From the NCBI GenBank assembly GCA_016213105.1, contig JACRBN010000026.1, positions 1 to 64,000 of the forward strand: a DNA stretch of 64,000 nt, written 5' to 3'. Position numbers and translations under genes: made by a program. Origin of the DNA: Chloroflexota bacterium (GTDB lineage: Bacteria; Chloroflexota; Anaerolineae; Anaerolineales; Villigracilaceae). The notes beneath the pieces are model-generated. The model was not told where the DNA came from, ran no database searches, and saw only the letters and a list, made by a program, of their open reading frames with translations. Shown here in pieces: positions 21,963-31,192 of this stretch (its first letter is position 1; the number at the start of each line of letters is the position of its first letter).

Positions 21963-23414
21963 ATGCCCCAGCTTAATCTCTCCGACTTCTATACCCTCCT
22001 GCCCGCCTTTGTGTTGACCGGCTGGGCCAGTATGCTCCTGGTGTTGGATCTCTTCATCCCGCGCGGGAGCAAGGGATTGACCGCCTTCCTGGCCGCCGTC
22101 GGCCTGGGACTGACCCTCGGCATCACGCTGGTCCAGGCTGGCAGTTCGAGCCTCGGCTTCAACGGCATGGTGGTGCTGGACGGTTTCTCGGTCTTCCTCA
22201 ATGCCCTGCTGCTGGTCAGCGGTTTGCTTGGCATCGCGCTGGCCTACGGCTATGTCAGGCGCATGGGCCTCGAACGCGGCGAATACTACACCTTGATGCT
22301 CTTCAGCGTGGTCGGCATGATGCTGATGGTGCAGGCCGCCGACTTGATCGTGGTCTTCATTGCCCTCGAACTGCTCTCCATTCCGCTCTACGTGCTGGCC
22401 GCCTTCAACAACCGCAGCCCCGAATCCGAAGAGGCTGGACTCAAGTACTTCCTGCTCGGCGCCTTCTCGACGGGATTTGTCGTCTACGGCATCGCCCTGG
22501 TCTTCGGCGCGGCGGGCAGCACCTCCCTGTATGGGATCGTGGCGGCTGCCGCCAGCGGCGCCCCGACCCTGCTCCTGTCCATCGGCGCGGCCCTGATCCT
22601 GGTGGGTTTCGGCTTCAAGGTCGCGGCTGTGCCCTTCCACATGTGGACGCCCGACGTGTATCAGGGTGCGCCCACGGCCGTGACGGCCTTCATGTCTTCG
22701 GGCGCCAAGATCGCGGGTTTCGCCGCCCTGCTGCGCGTCTTCGCCGTCGCCTTCCCCTCCCTCACCGCCGACCTGACTCCCGTCCTCGCGGCCCTGGCCG
22801 CCCTGACGATGATCGTCGGCAACCTGATCGCCGTTTCGCAGAACAACATCAAGCGCCTGCTGGCCTATTCCAGCATTGCGCACGCGGGCTACATCCTGAT
22901 GGCCTTCGTGCCCTACGGCAACCCGCAGGTCATGCCCGTCTCGGTGGCGGCGGGATTGTTCTACCTGGTGGCCTACGCCGTGACCAACTTCGGCGCGTGG
23001 GGTGTGGTCATTGCCTTGGAGAAGGAAGACGGCAAGGGACTCGAGATCAGCGACTACGCCGGTCTGTTCTGGAAGAACCGTCCGCTCGCGATTGCGATGA
23101 CGATCTTCCTGCTCTCGCTGATCGGCTTCCCGCCCACCATCGGCATGGTCGGCAAGTTCTACCTCTTCCGCGCGGTGATCGACGGCGGCTTCGTCTGGCT
23201 GGCCATCGTCGGCGTGTTGACCTCGCTCGTCTCCGCATACTACTACCTGCGCGTGGTCGTGACCATGTTCATGCAGGAAGGCGAGCCGCAGGCGGCCAGC
23301 GAGTTCTGGCTGAACTTCACCTGGGGCCTGACCGCCCTGGTGACGGTGATTGTCAGCTTCGTGCCCCAACTCCTGTTCGAGTGGGCCAGCAACGCGGTGC
23401 TGCGGTTGTTCTGA
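21963..23414 (+). CDS. nuoN: NADH-quinone oxidoreductase subunit N (antiporter-like)
   Basis: Third antiporter-like subunit, next to NuoK. Signatures are LIVVFIALELLSIPLYVLAAF, AAVPFHMWTPDVYQGAPTAVTAFMS and NNIKRLLAYSSIAHAGYILM. The length of 483 residues is standard. It is the last gene of the nuo operon, and a hairpin follows 35 bases later. Confidence 0.96.
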   Translation: MPQLNLSDFYTLLPAFVLTGWASMLLVLDLFIPRGSKGLTAFLAAVGLGLTLGITLVQAGSSSLGFNGMVVLDGFSVFLNALLLVSGLLGIALAYGYVRRMGLERGEYYTLMLFSVVGMMLMVQAADLIVVFIALELLSIPLYVLAAFNNRSPESEEAGLKYFLLGAFSTGFVVYGIALVFGAAGSTSLYGIVAAAASGAPTLLLSIGAALILVGFGFKVAAVPFHMWTPDVYQGAPTAVTAFMSSGAKIAGFAALLRVFAVAFPSLTADLTPVLAALAALTMIVGNLIAVSQNNIKRLLAYSSIAHAGYILMAFVPYGNPQVMPVSVAAGLFYLVAYAVTNFGAWGVVIALEKEDGKGLEISDYAGLFWKNRPLAIAMTIFLLSLIGFPPTIGMVGKFYLFRAVIDGGFVWLAIVGVLTSLVSAYYYLRVVVTMFMQEGEPQAASEFWLNFTWGLTALVTVIVSFVPQLLFEWASNAVLRLF

Positions 23415-23449
23415 GTAAAAAAATAAACTGAGGGGCCTGCATATTAATC

Positions 23450-23479
23450 AAAGCGGACGGCAACACTGCCGTCCGCTTT
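23450..23479. terminator. Terminator between nuoN and the convergent TPM-domain gene
   Basis: A perfect 13-base-pair stem (23450-23462 with 23467-23479) with loop ACAC. The ends are AAA/TTT, so it can serve both strands, though the T-runs are short. Confidence 0.75.
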
Positions 23480-23481
23480 CG

Positions 23482-24270
23482 TTACCAGCCTCCACCTCCA
23501 CCATCTCCCGACCCTCCGTCTCCACCTCCGCCGTCGCCGCCACCGTCACCACCTACTCCTCCATCTCCACCCCCTATGCCAATGCCGCCGCCTGAGTTCC
23601 CCTGCACCAGGGCAGCCACCACCACAAAAGCAATCATAAAAAGGAACAAATTACCAGCGTGATCCTGGCGCACCTCTGCCCACCAGGATCTGAAACTCAA
23701 CTCCTTGGGGAATTCCGGCTTGACCAGGTCGCGTCCTGCCAGGATGCTGGTCATGGCCCGTGCGCCTTGCAGGATTCCGCTGCTGTATTGATGATTCCGA
23801 AAATTGGGGAGCATGTAGCGGTTTATGACGTATTGGGTCTGGACATTGTACTTTTTCTCGTAACTCCCACCAAATTCAATCCGGACCTCCCTGTCCAGCA
23901 GGGACACCAGGATGAGCATTCCCTGTCCCTTGCCATCCGAGTCCATGTCCCAGACTTTGAAGAGGTGATACGCAAACTCCTCGAGGCTGTCCTCCCTGGT
24001 TGTAAATGTCCGATAGGAGGGTATGGTCAATACACTGACCTTGACGTTGTTTTCCCTTTCAAAATCCAAAAGCAGGCGCTTCAATTCCTGCCTGTCCTCG
24101 AAGTTTATGATACTTGCGTAATCGTTTATGTAGGGATCGATCCGCGGCGGATAGCCCAGGAACATGGACAGCAGGGCGCCAAGTGCTACCAGCACCAGCA
24201 GCCCCAGCACAATCTTGTATGGGGAGGATCTTCTTCTTGTATCCCTGTCTGTGTCCAGGATGGTGCGCAT
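23482..24270 (-). CDS. TPM-domain membrane protein with Gly/Asp-rich tail
   Basis: Residues 15-40 form one transmembrane helix. Residues about 45-170 match the TPM (YgcG-like) fold, with INDYASIINFEDRQELKRLL and GKGQGMLILVSLLDREVRIEFG. A second helix (LFLFMIAFVVVAALV) and a tail of Gly, Asp and Ser ending in GGGGW follow. TPM proteins are membrane-associated and of poorly defined role (thylakoid repair phosphatase in plants). I chose ATG 24270 because TATAAT on this strand (24282-24277) sits directly before ATG 24276, so a transcript would begin near 24270. It is convergent with the nuo operon. Confidence 0.8.
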   Translation of the reverse strand: MRTILDTDRDTRRRSSPYKIVLGLLVLVALGALLSMFLGYPPRIDPYINDYASIINFEDRQELKRLLLDFERENNVKVSVLTIPSYRTFTTREDSLEEFAYHLFKVWDMDSDGKGQGMLILVSLLDREVRIEFGGSYEKKYNVQTQYVINRYMLPNFRNHQYSSGILQGARAMTSILAGRDLVKPEFPKELSFRSWWAEVRQDHAGNLFLFMIAFVVVAALVQGNSGGGIGIGGGDGGVGGDGGGDGGGGDGGSGDGGGGGW

Positions 24271-24374
24271 GTTCATATTATATGTGTTTTATCATCCCAT
24301 TGTTTACGATGCTCAAAGGGTGTGTACGCAAAACATGCCAGTCAATTTGCTCCCTGCGTCGTATGCCCCGTCCT

Positions 24375-25286
24375 TCAAGGCAGCATGGACTCGATTTCCC
24401 GCGCGATGGGATCGAGGAAATGATCGTCGGTCAGGTAGCCGTTGTGCGCCAGCGGATTCCAGAATTGGAGCAGGTTGCCCGCGTGGATCTCGTGATCCTC
24501 GACCAGTTCGGCGTAGGTGGGATGGTCCGCATATTGCGGATCCTTCAATCCCTTGCGGCCGCGCAGGGGATTCATCGGGTATCCCAACACGTCGTTTCGG
24601 CTGTAATAGTTCAGCCACTTGAAATTGGGATTGGGCCTCTTGAAGGGCACGATATAATCATGACCGGCGGTGAACAACGGGATGTTGCATCCGCAGGTGT
24701 ACAGGCGGTGGAGCGAGGTCAACTTCAGGAACTCCAACTCGCCCGCCTCGATGGGCCTCAGGTTGGATTCCCGCCCCCAAAAGCCGACGCGGGTTTGCTT
24801 GCTGCTAGCGACCTCATCCGCCTCCTGCTGTGCGTCCCAGATGTAACTGGAGATGACCTGGCACCCGAGCGAATGAGCCACGATGATGACCCCGGCCTTT
24901 TCGTTCCCGCCCAGTTCGCCGAAGACGCGCTGCAACTCGGCCACGATCTTGGCCTGGGTTTGGTGGTAGGCGCTGTCCCTGCTGGACTTGTCGTTTTCCA
25001 GGCTGCCCGGGTCGGCGAAGTAGAACAGCAGAAATTCGCGCAGGAGCCGCCACAAAATGAAACTCTTGAACGGCGTCCCGGCCTTTTGCATCTGTTCGTA
25101 CACAAACGTTTCGTTGGGTTCGAGGGTGTCCTGGTAGTAGATGTGCCCAAAGGCCAGGCGATTCCAGCGCTCCCCGAGCTTGCGCTGCAACCCGGCTTCG
25201 AAGCCCTTGTAGTAATCCACGTCCTCCCTGCCCATGCCGTGGATCGTGATCACGGCAATTTCCTTCATATTCGTTTCAGCGTGCAT
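24375..25286 (-). CDS. Alpha/beta-hydrolase-like protein
   Basis: A serine-hydrolase fold is suggested by an early VITIHGMG strand-turn (oxyanion region), the nucleophile elbow AHSLGC with flanking VIIVAHSLGCQVISSYIWD, and a late HAGNLLQFWNPLAHNGYLTD that may hold the catalytic histidine. The substrate is unknown. The start ATG 25286 has GGGAGG 5 bases before it; a second ATG lies 6 codons later. There is no signal peptide, so it is probably cytoplasmic. It diverges from the HAD gene with a 77-base gap. Confidence 0.75.
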   Translation of the reverse strand: MHAETNMKEIAVITIHGMGREDVDYYKGFEAGLQRKLGERWNRLAFGHIYYQDTLEPNETFVYEQMQKAGTPFKSFILWRLLREFLLFYFADPGSLENDKSSRDSAYHQTQAKIVAELQRVFGELGGNEKAGVIIVAHSLGCQVISSYIWDAQQEADEVASSKQTRVGFWGRESNLRPIEAGELEFLKLTSLHRLYTCGCNIPLFTAGHDYIVPFKRPNPNFKWLNYYSRNDVLGYPMNPLRGRKGLKDPQYADHPTYAELVEDHEIHAGNLLQFWNPLAHNGYLTDDHFLDPIAREIESMLP

Positions 25287-25363
25287 GGCGCCTCCCGTCG
25301 CACGAATGTGCGTTTTCACCGATGATGAATCAAGTATAGCATGCCGACCACCCTGGAGAAAAT

Positions 25364-26038
25364 ATGTCTTTGAAATCCCTGATCTTCGATTTCGACGGTC
25401 TCATCCTCGATACCGAAACGCCCGAGTTCCTCGTCTGGCAATCCATCTATCGCGAGCATGGACACGAGATGCCCATCGAGCAGTGGGGCCGCATCATCGG
25501 CGGCTGGGGCCTGTCCCACTTCGACGCGGCGCAGCATTTGGCGGAACTGACCCGCGGCGGCGTCGATGCCGCTTTGGCGCGCGCCATGCACGTGTCCAGG
25601 AGCGCTGAGTTGATCCTCTCCCAGCCTGTGCAGCCCGGGGTGCTGGACCTGCTGGATGAGGCCCGCATCCGCGACATGGGACTGGTCATCGCTTCGAGTT
25701 CACCCCACTCGTGGGTGGATGCCCACCTCTCCCGCCTGGGCCTGTTCGACCGTTTCGACGGCATCATCTGCGCCGACGACGTCCCCGCGGGCCGCACCAA
25801 GCCCAATCCCGACCTGTTCCTCAAGGCGCTGGACGTGCTGGGAGTGCGGGCGGACGAGGCGGTGGTGTTCGAGGATTCCCCCAACGGCGTGAAGGCCGCG
25901 CAGGCGGCGGGCATCTTCGTGGTGGCCGTGCCCAACCCGGTCACGGCCATGCTCGAATTTGACGGAGAAAACATGCGCGTAGATTCATTAGGAAATTTAC
26001 CGTTCGCCAGACTTCGAGCACTTTTTGATATAAAATAA
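25364..26038 (+). CDS. HAD-superfamily hydrolase (beta-phosphoglucomutase/phosphatase-like)
   Basis: A haloacid-dehalogenase fold with all four motifs: DFDGLILDTE (D9 nucleophile, D11 acid/base), SSS in the second motif (VIASSSPHSW), the lysine in GRTKPNPDLF, and VFEDSPNGVKAAQAAG. The helical cap between residues 20 and 85 places it in subfamily I with phosphoglycolate phosphatase and beta-phosphoglucomutase. The exact sugar phosphate cannot be told. GGAG lies 7 bases before the ATG. The desaturase follows after 14 bases, so they are probably co-transcribed. Confidence 0.9.
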   Translation: MSLKSLIFDFDGLILDTETPEFLVWQSIYREHGHEMPIEQWGRIIGGWGLSHFDAAQHLAELTRGGVDAALARAMHVSRSAELILSQPVQPGVLDLLDEARIRDMGLVIASSSPHSWVDAHLSRLGLFDRFDGIICADDVPAGRTKPNPDLFLKALDVLGVRADEAVVFEDSPNGVKAAQAAGIFVVAVPNPVTAMLEFDGENMRVDSLGNLPFARLRALFDIK

Positions 26039-26052
26039 ATTTGGAGGTACCC

Positions 26053-27066
26053 ATGTCAACTGAAAAAATTCGCTGGCAGGGGATCGTGGCCAAATACGCG
26101 TTCCCCGACACATGGCGAAGTATTTGGCAGGTATTGAATTCGGTCGTCCCCTTTATCGTGATGTGGTATTTGATGTACCGCGCGCTGGAAGTGGGCTACT
26201 GGCTGACCCTGATCTTGTCCGTGCCCGCCGCGGGCTTCATGGTGCGCATGTTCATCCTGTTCCACGACTGCTGCCACGGCTCATTCCTCAAGACCCAGAA
26301 GGCCAATGATCGCATGGGCCTGATGCTGGGCGTGCTGGTGTGGACGCCGTATTTCGAGTGGAAACACGACCACGCCATCCATCACGCCACCGCGGGCGAC
26401 CTGGACCGCCGCGGCATCGGCGATGTGTACACCATGACCGTGGAGGAATACATGGCCGCGTCGTGGTGGAAGAAGGTTGGATATCGCATCATGCGCAGTC
26501 CGATGATCCTGTTTACCATCGGGTCTTTCCTGGTCTTTACGGTTGCGCACCGCTTCTGGCGTCCGGGCGTGGGCAGGCGCGAACGCAACAGCGTGATCTG
26601 GACCAACCTGGCCCTGGTCGCGGTCGTCGGCTGGATCATGCTCAAGATCGGCTGGGCGGCCTTTTTGCTGGTCGAGGTGCCGATCCTGTTGATCGCCTGC
26701 TCGGCGGGCGTGTGGCTGTTCTACGTCCAGCACAATTTCGATCCCACCTATTGGGAACGGCATGAGAACTGGCAGTTCTTCAAGGCGGGCATGGCGGGTA
26801 GTTCGTTCTACAAACTGCCCAAGGTGCTGCAGTGGTTCACCGGCAATATCGGTTTTCACCACATCCATCACCTCAGCCCGAAGATCCCCAACTACAAGCT
26901 GGAGAAATGTCACAATGAGAATCCCCTCTTCCAGATCGAGCCGCTGACCTTCCGCAAGAGCCTCAAGTCGCTGTTTTATCGATTATGGGACGAAAAGGAA
27001 AGGATGCTGGTCGGCTGGAATGCGTTGAAGAAATATCGCTCGCAGAACATGAAGCTGGATACGTGA
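26053..27066 (+). CDS. Membrane fatty acid desaturase
   Basis: Introduces double bonds into acyl chains of membrane lipids. The three di-iron histidine boxes are present: HDCCH (H71, H75), HDHAIHH (105-111) and HHIHH (269-273). Four hydrophobic helices flank them. The length of 337 residues fits the DesA/FADS group. ATG 26053 has GGAGG 5 bases upstream. Oxygen and an electron donor would be required, which agrees with the respiratory complex I nearby. It ends at a strong terminator. Confidence 0.92.
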   Translation: MSTEKIRWQGIVAKYAFPDTWRSIWQVLNSVVPFIVMWYLMYRALEVGYWLTLILSVPAAGFMVRMFILFHDCCHGSFLKTQKANDRMGLMLGVLVWTPYFEWKHDHAIHHATAGDLDRRGIGDVYTMTVEEYMAASWWKKVGYRIMRSPMILFTIGSFLVFTVAHRFWRPGVGRRERNSVIWTNLALVAVVGWIMLKIGWAAFLLVEVPILLIACSAGVWLFYVQHNFDPTYWERHENWQFFKAGMAGSSFYKLPKVLQWFTGNIGFHHIHHLSPKIPNYKLEKCHNENPLFQIEPLTFRKSLKSLFYRLWDEKERMLVGWNALKKYRSQNMKLDT

Positions 27067-27070
27067 ACGA

Positions 27071-27101
27071 AAAGAGACTGGTGAAAGCCAGTCTCTTTTT
27101 T
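27071..27101 (+). terminator. Rho-independent terminator of the desaturase gene
   Basis: AAAGAGACTGG pairs with CCAGTCTCTTT around a GAAA tetraloop, followed by TTTTTT. It starts 5 bases after the stop codon. Confidence 0.92.
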
Positions 27102-27104
27102 ATC

Positions 27105-27225
27105 GTCATTGCGAGCCGCGCTTTTGGCGGCGAAGCAATCTCCTGCATGGCAAATGTTCCTGCCAAACGTGACGGAGATCCGCCTTTCGATCACAGTCAT
27201 TGATGGCCCGCTCAGGATGACACAG
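27105..27225. repeat. Composite of short interspersed repeats downstream of the desaturase
   Basis: The stretch opens GTCATTGCGAGCCGCGC...GCGAAGCAATC and ends TCAGGATGACA. Both are the style of dispersed intergenic repeats; the TCAGGATGACA end recurs in the element at 54265-54352. No protein-coding signal is convincing here. Confidence 0.5.
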
Positions 27226-27229
27226 CGGG

Positions 27230-27754
27230 TTATGTTGCAAACCCCTCGGGCATGGACGTGTCATCCACATCACATCCCAGCCTGTGGATATCTTCGGCGC
27301 GGTCGGGATACAGGCTGAGCAGGTGTTCGCGCGTGCCGCCCTCGAACATGCTGGATGTAAAGCCCGGGGCCAGCGTGCAGCCGAACAGGGAGTAGCGTCC
27401 ACCCGCCTGCATGTGGCCCGCCTGCCAGGCGCCCGCAGGGATGACGAACTGCACGGACTGCCCCTGCAGCGGGTCGCTGCCAAGGATAACGTCCCTGCTG
27501 GAGCCATCCGGGTACAGCAGGATCAGCCGCAGCGGGTCGCCACCGTAGAAATGCCAGACCTCGTCGGTGGTTAGCCGGTGAAACAGCGACAGGCTGCGCG
27601 GCTCGTCGCAGTACAGGCCGATCATGGCCGTGCCAATCGGTCCGCCGCCTTCCACCTCCTGCGCCGAGCGGTAGGTGCTGACGAACAGCGTCCCCTCCAC
27701 GGGCAGGGGCTGGAAGTTATAGTACTCGATCAAGGCTTTGACTTCAGGGTGCAT
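27230..27754 (-). CDS. Cupin-like protein of the DUF985 type
   Basis: A single-domain beta-barrel protein of 174 residues with EVWHFYGGDPLRL and VQFVIPAGAWQAG, which are features of the DUF985/YML079w-like cupins. Conserved C-terminal landmarks are YSLFGCTLAPGF and REHLLSLYP. The family is structurally known, but its ligand is not established. The neighbouring truncated copy at 29262-29585 shares the first 77 residues nearly identically, showing a local duplication. It is transcribed leftwards and ends in the repeat region after the desaturase. Confidence 0.85.
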   Translation of the reverse strand: MHPEVKALIEYYNFQPLPVEGTLFVSTYRSAQEVEGGGPIGTAMIGLYCDEPRSLSLFHRLTTDEVWHFYGGDPLRLILLYPDGSSRDVILGSDPLQGQSVQFVIPAGAWQAGHMQAGGRYSLFGCTLAPGFTSSMFEGGTREHLLSLYPDRAEDIHRLGCDVDDTSMPEGFAT

Positions 27755-27883
27755 GGGAGTCCTGTTGATGTTTTTTCATTGCGTGTGAAGGGAAAATTGA
27801 GAAGGCTTGTGAACACTGACAGTCATTTTAACGAGAGGATCACAAAGGACTTTTTGGGAGAAAATCGATGACCGCCTCACCCA

Positions 27884-29242
27884 CTACCAGGTGGCAAACC
27901 AGAGGCGATAATGTTTAATGCGTTTATCGGTTTTGAGATCTGCATTCATTGCTTCTTGAATCTTGGCAGGAAGTGCCAACTTGCTCCATTCTCTTGTTTC
28001 AAGGTCATAAATGACCAACAACGTAGTTTCCTCGAACCTTGAGGCTACAAAGAGAATCTTCTTGCCATCTTGTGAGACATGCCAGTCATCGCTAACCCCA
28101 AATGGGAGTGTTTGCGCTAAAACAAATTTTTCTGGAGTATAGTCAAAAACAAACACCCGACTTGGGGCAGCCTCGGAGGGGAATTTTTGTGTGTAGATGA
28201 TGCGTTGTCCGCCAGACAGCCAATGGATAGGTCCGATCCAATCGTCATTATTTGGATTAGGGATGGATCGCAGAACGTTCGTTTCGAGATTTAATATGTA
28301 TATCAATTCATAGGACGGACCTATGCGATCATCAAAATAGGGCGTCATTGGATCATCGAAATCTTTTATCCCGGCAATGGCAATGGAATTTCCATCTGGA
28401 GATAATGCCAAATCCTCTATCCACCATTCACCCTCCAATATTTGTTGGCCCTTTTGTTCACCCAGAGTTAGCAAATATAAGCCATCGGTTCTGGAAAATA
28501 TCATCTTTTGGCTGTCAGGCGTCCATACGAAGTTCTGGCTCCCTTCAACATCGGTTATTCGAGAGGAGACGATATCCAGGATGTGGATGACGCTTTCTTC
28601 CGTGCCTCTCGAAAATGTGTAATAGGCAAGTTTCTTGCTGTCAGGAGACCAGATCGGAGTAGAGATGGATTCCTGGGCTAGGGGGATGCTGAATGTACTC
28701 TCCATCATTTTTGTTTCGATATTGAGCACATGGATGATCGTTTCGCCCGTACAATTAAAAAAATCGTAAACAGCCACGCAATAGTTTATGGCTTCCTGCC
28801 ATGCAATTCTAGTGCGATCGGGAGAAAGCTGAAGCGAAGTTGGGAATATGTTAATAACTGTTTCCTCTGGATCAATTTGCTGAGTATTTGGATCCTGAAG
28901 AACAATTTGGCGAATCACTTCTGCACCATCTTCAGTGAGGTATCCAGCGCTTACTGCTTGTTTTAAAGATTTTGAATCGGGGATCTCGTATAGTACAACT
29001 GAGCTCCCCATGGGGGTAATTTGCCATAATTGATGGGCAGCATTTCTTGTCCACCAAAAGTATATGATGTCTGGCTCAGGCTGGGGGCTTGGAGTGGATG
29101 TCTGTGTGGGTACAATTATTGGCGTGTGTGTAATTGGGACAGGGGTGAATGGCTTGACAGTGGAAGTTGATGAGTTAACGTTCCCATTGCACCCGCATAA
29201 TAGTGTCAAGACCACAGCAAATAGTATTTGGTTTGTTTTCAT
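27884..29242 (-). CDS. Secreted lipoprotein with TolB/WD40-like beta-propeller
   Basis: Lipobox LTLLCGC after a short signal peptide, then a Thr/Pro-rich linker (PVPITHTPIIVPTQTSTP) and propeller blades with SPDRTRIAWQ, SPDSKKLAYYT, TPDSQKMIFSR, SPDGNSIAIAG and SQDGKKILFVA. It is most likely surface-anchored. It is similar in plan to 7040-8527, though not closely identical. GC content is clearly lower than the surrounding genes. It lies between an intact and a truncated cupin copy, so it may have arrived with or after that duplication. Confidence 0.82.
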   Translation of the reverse strand: MKTNQILFAVVLTLLCGCNGNVNSSTSTVKPFTPVPITHTPIIVPTQTSTPSPQPEPDIIYFWWTRNAAHQLWQITPMGSSVVLYEIPDSKSLKQAVSAGYLTEDGAEVIRQIVLQDPNTQQIDPEETVINIFPTSLQLSPDRTRIAWQEAINYCVAVYDFFNCTGETIIHVLNIETKMMESTFSIPLAQESISTPIWSPDSKKLAYYTFSRGTEESVIHILDIVSSRITDVEGSQNFVWTPDSQKMIFSRTDGLYLLTLGEQKGQQILEGEWWIEDLALSPDGNSIAIAGIKDFDDPMTPYFDDRIGPSYELIYILNLETNVLRSIPNPNNDDWIGPIHWLSGGQRIIYTQKFPSEAAPSRVFVFDYTPEKFVLAQTLPFGVSDDWHVSQDGKKILFVASRFEETTLLVIYDLETREWSKLALPAKIQEAMNADLKTDKRIKHYRLWFATW

Positions 29243-29261
29243 ATGTTGATTCCCAATGAGA

Positions 29262-29585
29262 CTATATTTCTTTCTCCAACGAAACCGTCAAAATGCACTG
29301 TGATCCGCCTCGTAAGATCGAGTCTTCAACCGTTACATGGATGTTATCCTGGCTCAATCGCAGCGGGTCGCCGCCGTAGAAATGCCAGACCTCGTCGGTT
29401 GTCAGCCGATGGAACAGTGACAGGCTGTGCGGCTCGTCGCAGTACAGGCCGATCATGGCCGTACCGACGGGACCGCCGCCTTCCACCTCCTGCGCCGAGC
29501 GATAAGTGCTGACGAACAGCGTCCCCTCCACGGGCAGGGGTTGGAAATGGTAATGTTTGATCAAGGCTTTGACTTCTGGGTGCAT
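29262..29585 (-). pseudogene. Truncated duplicate of the DUF985 cupin
   Basis: The first 77 residues are nearly identical to the intact cupin at 27230-27754, and the DNA is visibly alike over about 230 bases. Homology stops abruptly after GGDPLRL. The remaining 30 residues (SQDNIHVTVEDSILRGG onward) are unrelated and AT-rich. The second half of the barrel is missing, so it is probably non-functional, although the frame is intact and could still make a 107-residue protein. Confidence 0.8.
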
Positions 29586-29612
29586 TAGCCTCCTAGAAAA
29601 GTAAGTGCATTT

Positions 29613-30512
29613 TTAGTATCGATAGAATGGCCAGGTAGCCACAAAATACTTACCATCGCAATCTTTCACAACTTTAACTTGAAATTGTGAAATCATCGTA
29701 CTCTCTTTACGATCACCCTCACTATATGGCCTTTGATAAAGGCTTCCATCTTCTCTTTGGTACTCGACAGTGAAATGGAATTCCATTGGGGAAATCTGCT
29801 CCTTGTTGATAATACGAGACACCCTTAAAGTACATTTATAGTCGTTGAATTCACAAGCTGTTTGAAGCAAGGCCGGATAATCTTCTACATTTATCTTGGG
29901 ATTCCACATAATGATTCCCCCATAGCCACCAATGAATATCTTTGAAGCTTCCTCATATTTTTTGCTATACAGAAGATCATAGAAACTGATAAGGGTGTTC
30001 TGGGCCTGCATCATTGATGCTTTGTCATTAATGGGTGTGGAAGTTGAGGGATAAGCTTCCTGTGTGATGGAAGACATTGGAAAATCGGTCGGATCTAAGT
30101 GAATGTCCGTGTCATGGATGGCTGGAACAAATGCCCATCCCTGTTGATTGTTGCATAGATCGACCAATATCCAATTCACACGCTTATCCAACACATCAAA
30201 CATAACAATGGGGTCTTCGCGTACAGGTATGGACTGTATGGCATCATATTCACACCCAGGACCCTGACGAATTGCAAAGGCTGGAGTCTGGTCCAGATAA
30301 ACAATGGAACCAGTTGCATTTGAATGACAACTGGACTGTGGTGTCGATGTAGAAGGCAGCGTGGAAGTCGCAGATACTTTAGGTTGTACAGTGGGTGTGT
30401 CAGGAATGACACTTTCTTGAACAGTTGGCAATGTTGTAGGCGGAATGGAATAGTTTGAACTACAGGCAGTGATGACTGATAGACAAAACAGGGATACAAG
30501 AAATTTTTTCAA
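29613..30512 (-). CDS. Lipoprotein with SH3-like domain
   Basis: A signal peptide KKFLVSLFCLSVITAC with lipobox is followed by a Ser/Thr/Pro linker. A segment at about residues 70-135 resembles bacterial SH3-like repeats (YLDQTPAFAIRQGPGCEYDAI...NQQGWAF separated by one loop). The C-terminal 150 residues have no recognisable family. I chose TTG 30512 because GGAGG lies 6 bases upstream and this begins exactly at the positively charged signal-peptide start. The TTG overlaps the stop codon of the methyltransferase by 4 bases (TTGA), so translation is coupled. GC content is lower than upstream genes. Confidence 0.72.
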   Translation of the reverse strand: MKKFLVSLFCLSVITACSSNYSIPPTTLPTVQESVIPDTPTVQPKVSATSTLPSTSTPQSSCHSNATGSIVYLDQTPAFAIRQGPGCEYDAIQSIPVREDPIVMFDVLDKRVNWILVDLCNNQQGWAFVPAIHDTDIHLDPTDFPMSSITQEAYPSTSTPINDKASMMQAQNTLISFYDLLYSKKYEEASKIFIGGYGGIIMWNPKINVEDYPALLQTACEFNDYKCTLRVSRIINKEQISPMEFHFTVEYQREDGSLYQRPYSEGDRKESTMISQFQVKVVKDCDGKYFVATWPFYRY

Positions 30513-31192
30513 TTTTTCTCCTCCTTCTTCCATACCAGCGAATAACGCCAGAAGAAATGACGCGTTACCCTGGCCTTGGGCAGCGAGGTGCAGGCCCGCA
30601 GTACCTGTGCCAGCGTGGGATACACATCCGTGCGGCCGTGTTCTTCCCAGGCGGCGCGCACTTCTTCGGGCTCGCCCAGATGTCCTGTCTTGAGCAGTTT
30701 GAGGATGGGGTTGAGCGGCATGGCCAGCGCCCCCACGGCGAAATCTGCGAGGCTTTCAGCTTTGAGCAGGTCCAGCACCAGCAGGGAGCCGTTGGGTTGC
30801 AGCAGGTCGCGCAGTTGGGTGAGGATGCTTTCAAGCGGAAGATGATGCAGGGTGGCGATGGATGCGATACAGCCGAAGCTGCGGGCAGAGAAGTCGTAGT
30901 TCAGCACATCTGCCACCTGGAAGTCGATGTTGGGATACGCCTGGGAACGTTCGCGCGCGATCTCGATCATGCGCGGCGACAGGTCCAGGGCCAGTACACG
31001 TCGATGGCGCTGCGCCAGCAGGCGGGAGAATCCGCCCGTGCCGCAGCCGATCTCCAGCGCATCCGCGTCGCTGGCGGCGGGCAGTTGCTTCAAGAGAAAG
31101 GCATGATAATGGCTGTTGTGATCCCAGCCTTCGTTCGAGAATTCGGCCAGGCGGTCGAAGTCATGTTGGATTTTGGAGGATGGAGTGTTCAT
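30509..31192 (-). CDS. Class I SAM-dependent methyltransferase
   Basis: Motif I is ALEIGCGTGGFSRLL, motif II is VLALDLSPRMIEIA, and the post-motif LHHLPLESILTQLRDLLQPNGSLLVLD is split by loops, typical of the Methyltransf_11/UbiE-like fold. The N-terminus has GWDHNSHYHAFLLKQLP, frequent in small-molecule methyltransferases of this type. The substrate is unknown. It overlaps the DinB gene upstream by 4 bases and the lipoprotein downstream by 4 bases, so the three form one coupled unit. Confidence 0.87.
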   Translation of the reverse strand: MNTPSSKIQHDFDRLAEFSNEGWDHNSHYHAFLLKQLPAASDADALEIGCGTGGFSRLLAQRHRRVLALDLSPRMIEIARERSQAYPNIDFQVADVLNYDFSARSFGCIASIATLHHLPLESILTQLRDLLQPNGSLLVLDLLKAESLADFAVGALAMPLNPILKLLKTGHLGEPEEVRAAWEEHGRTDVYPTLAQVLRACTSLPKARVTRHFFWRYSLVWKKEEKN

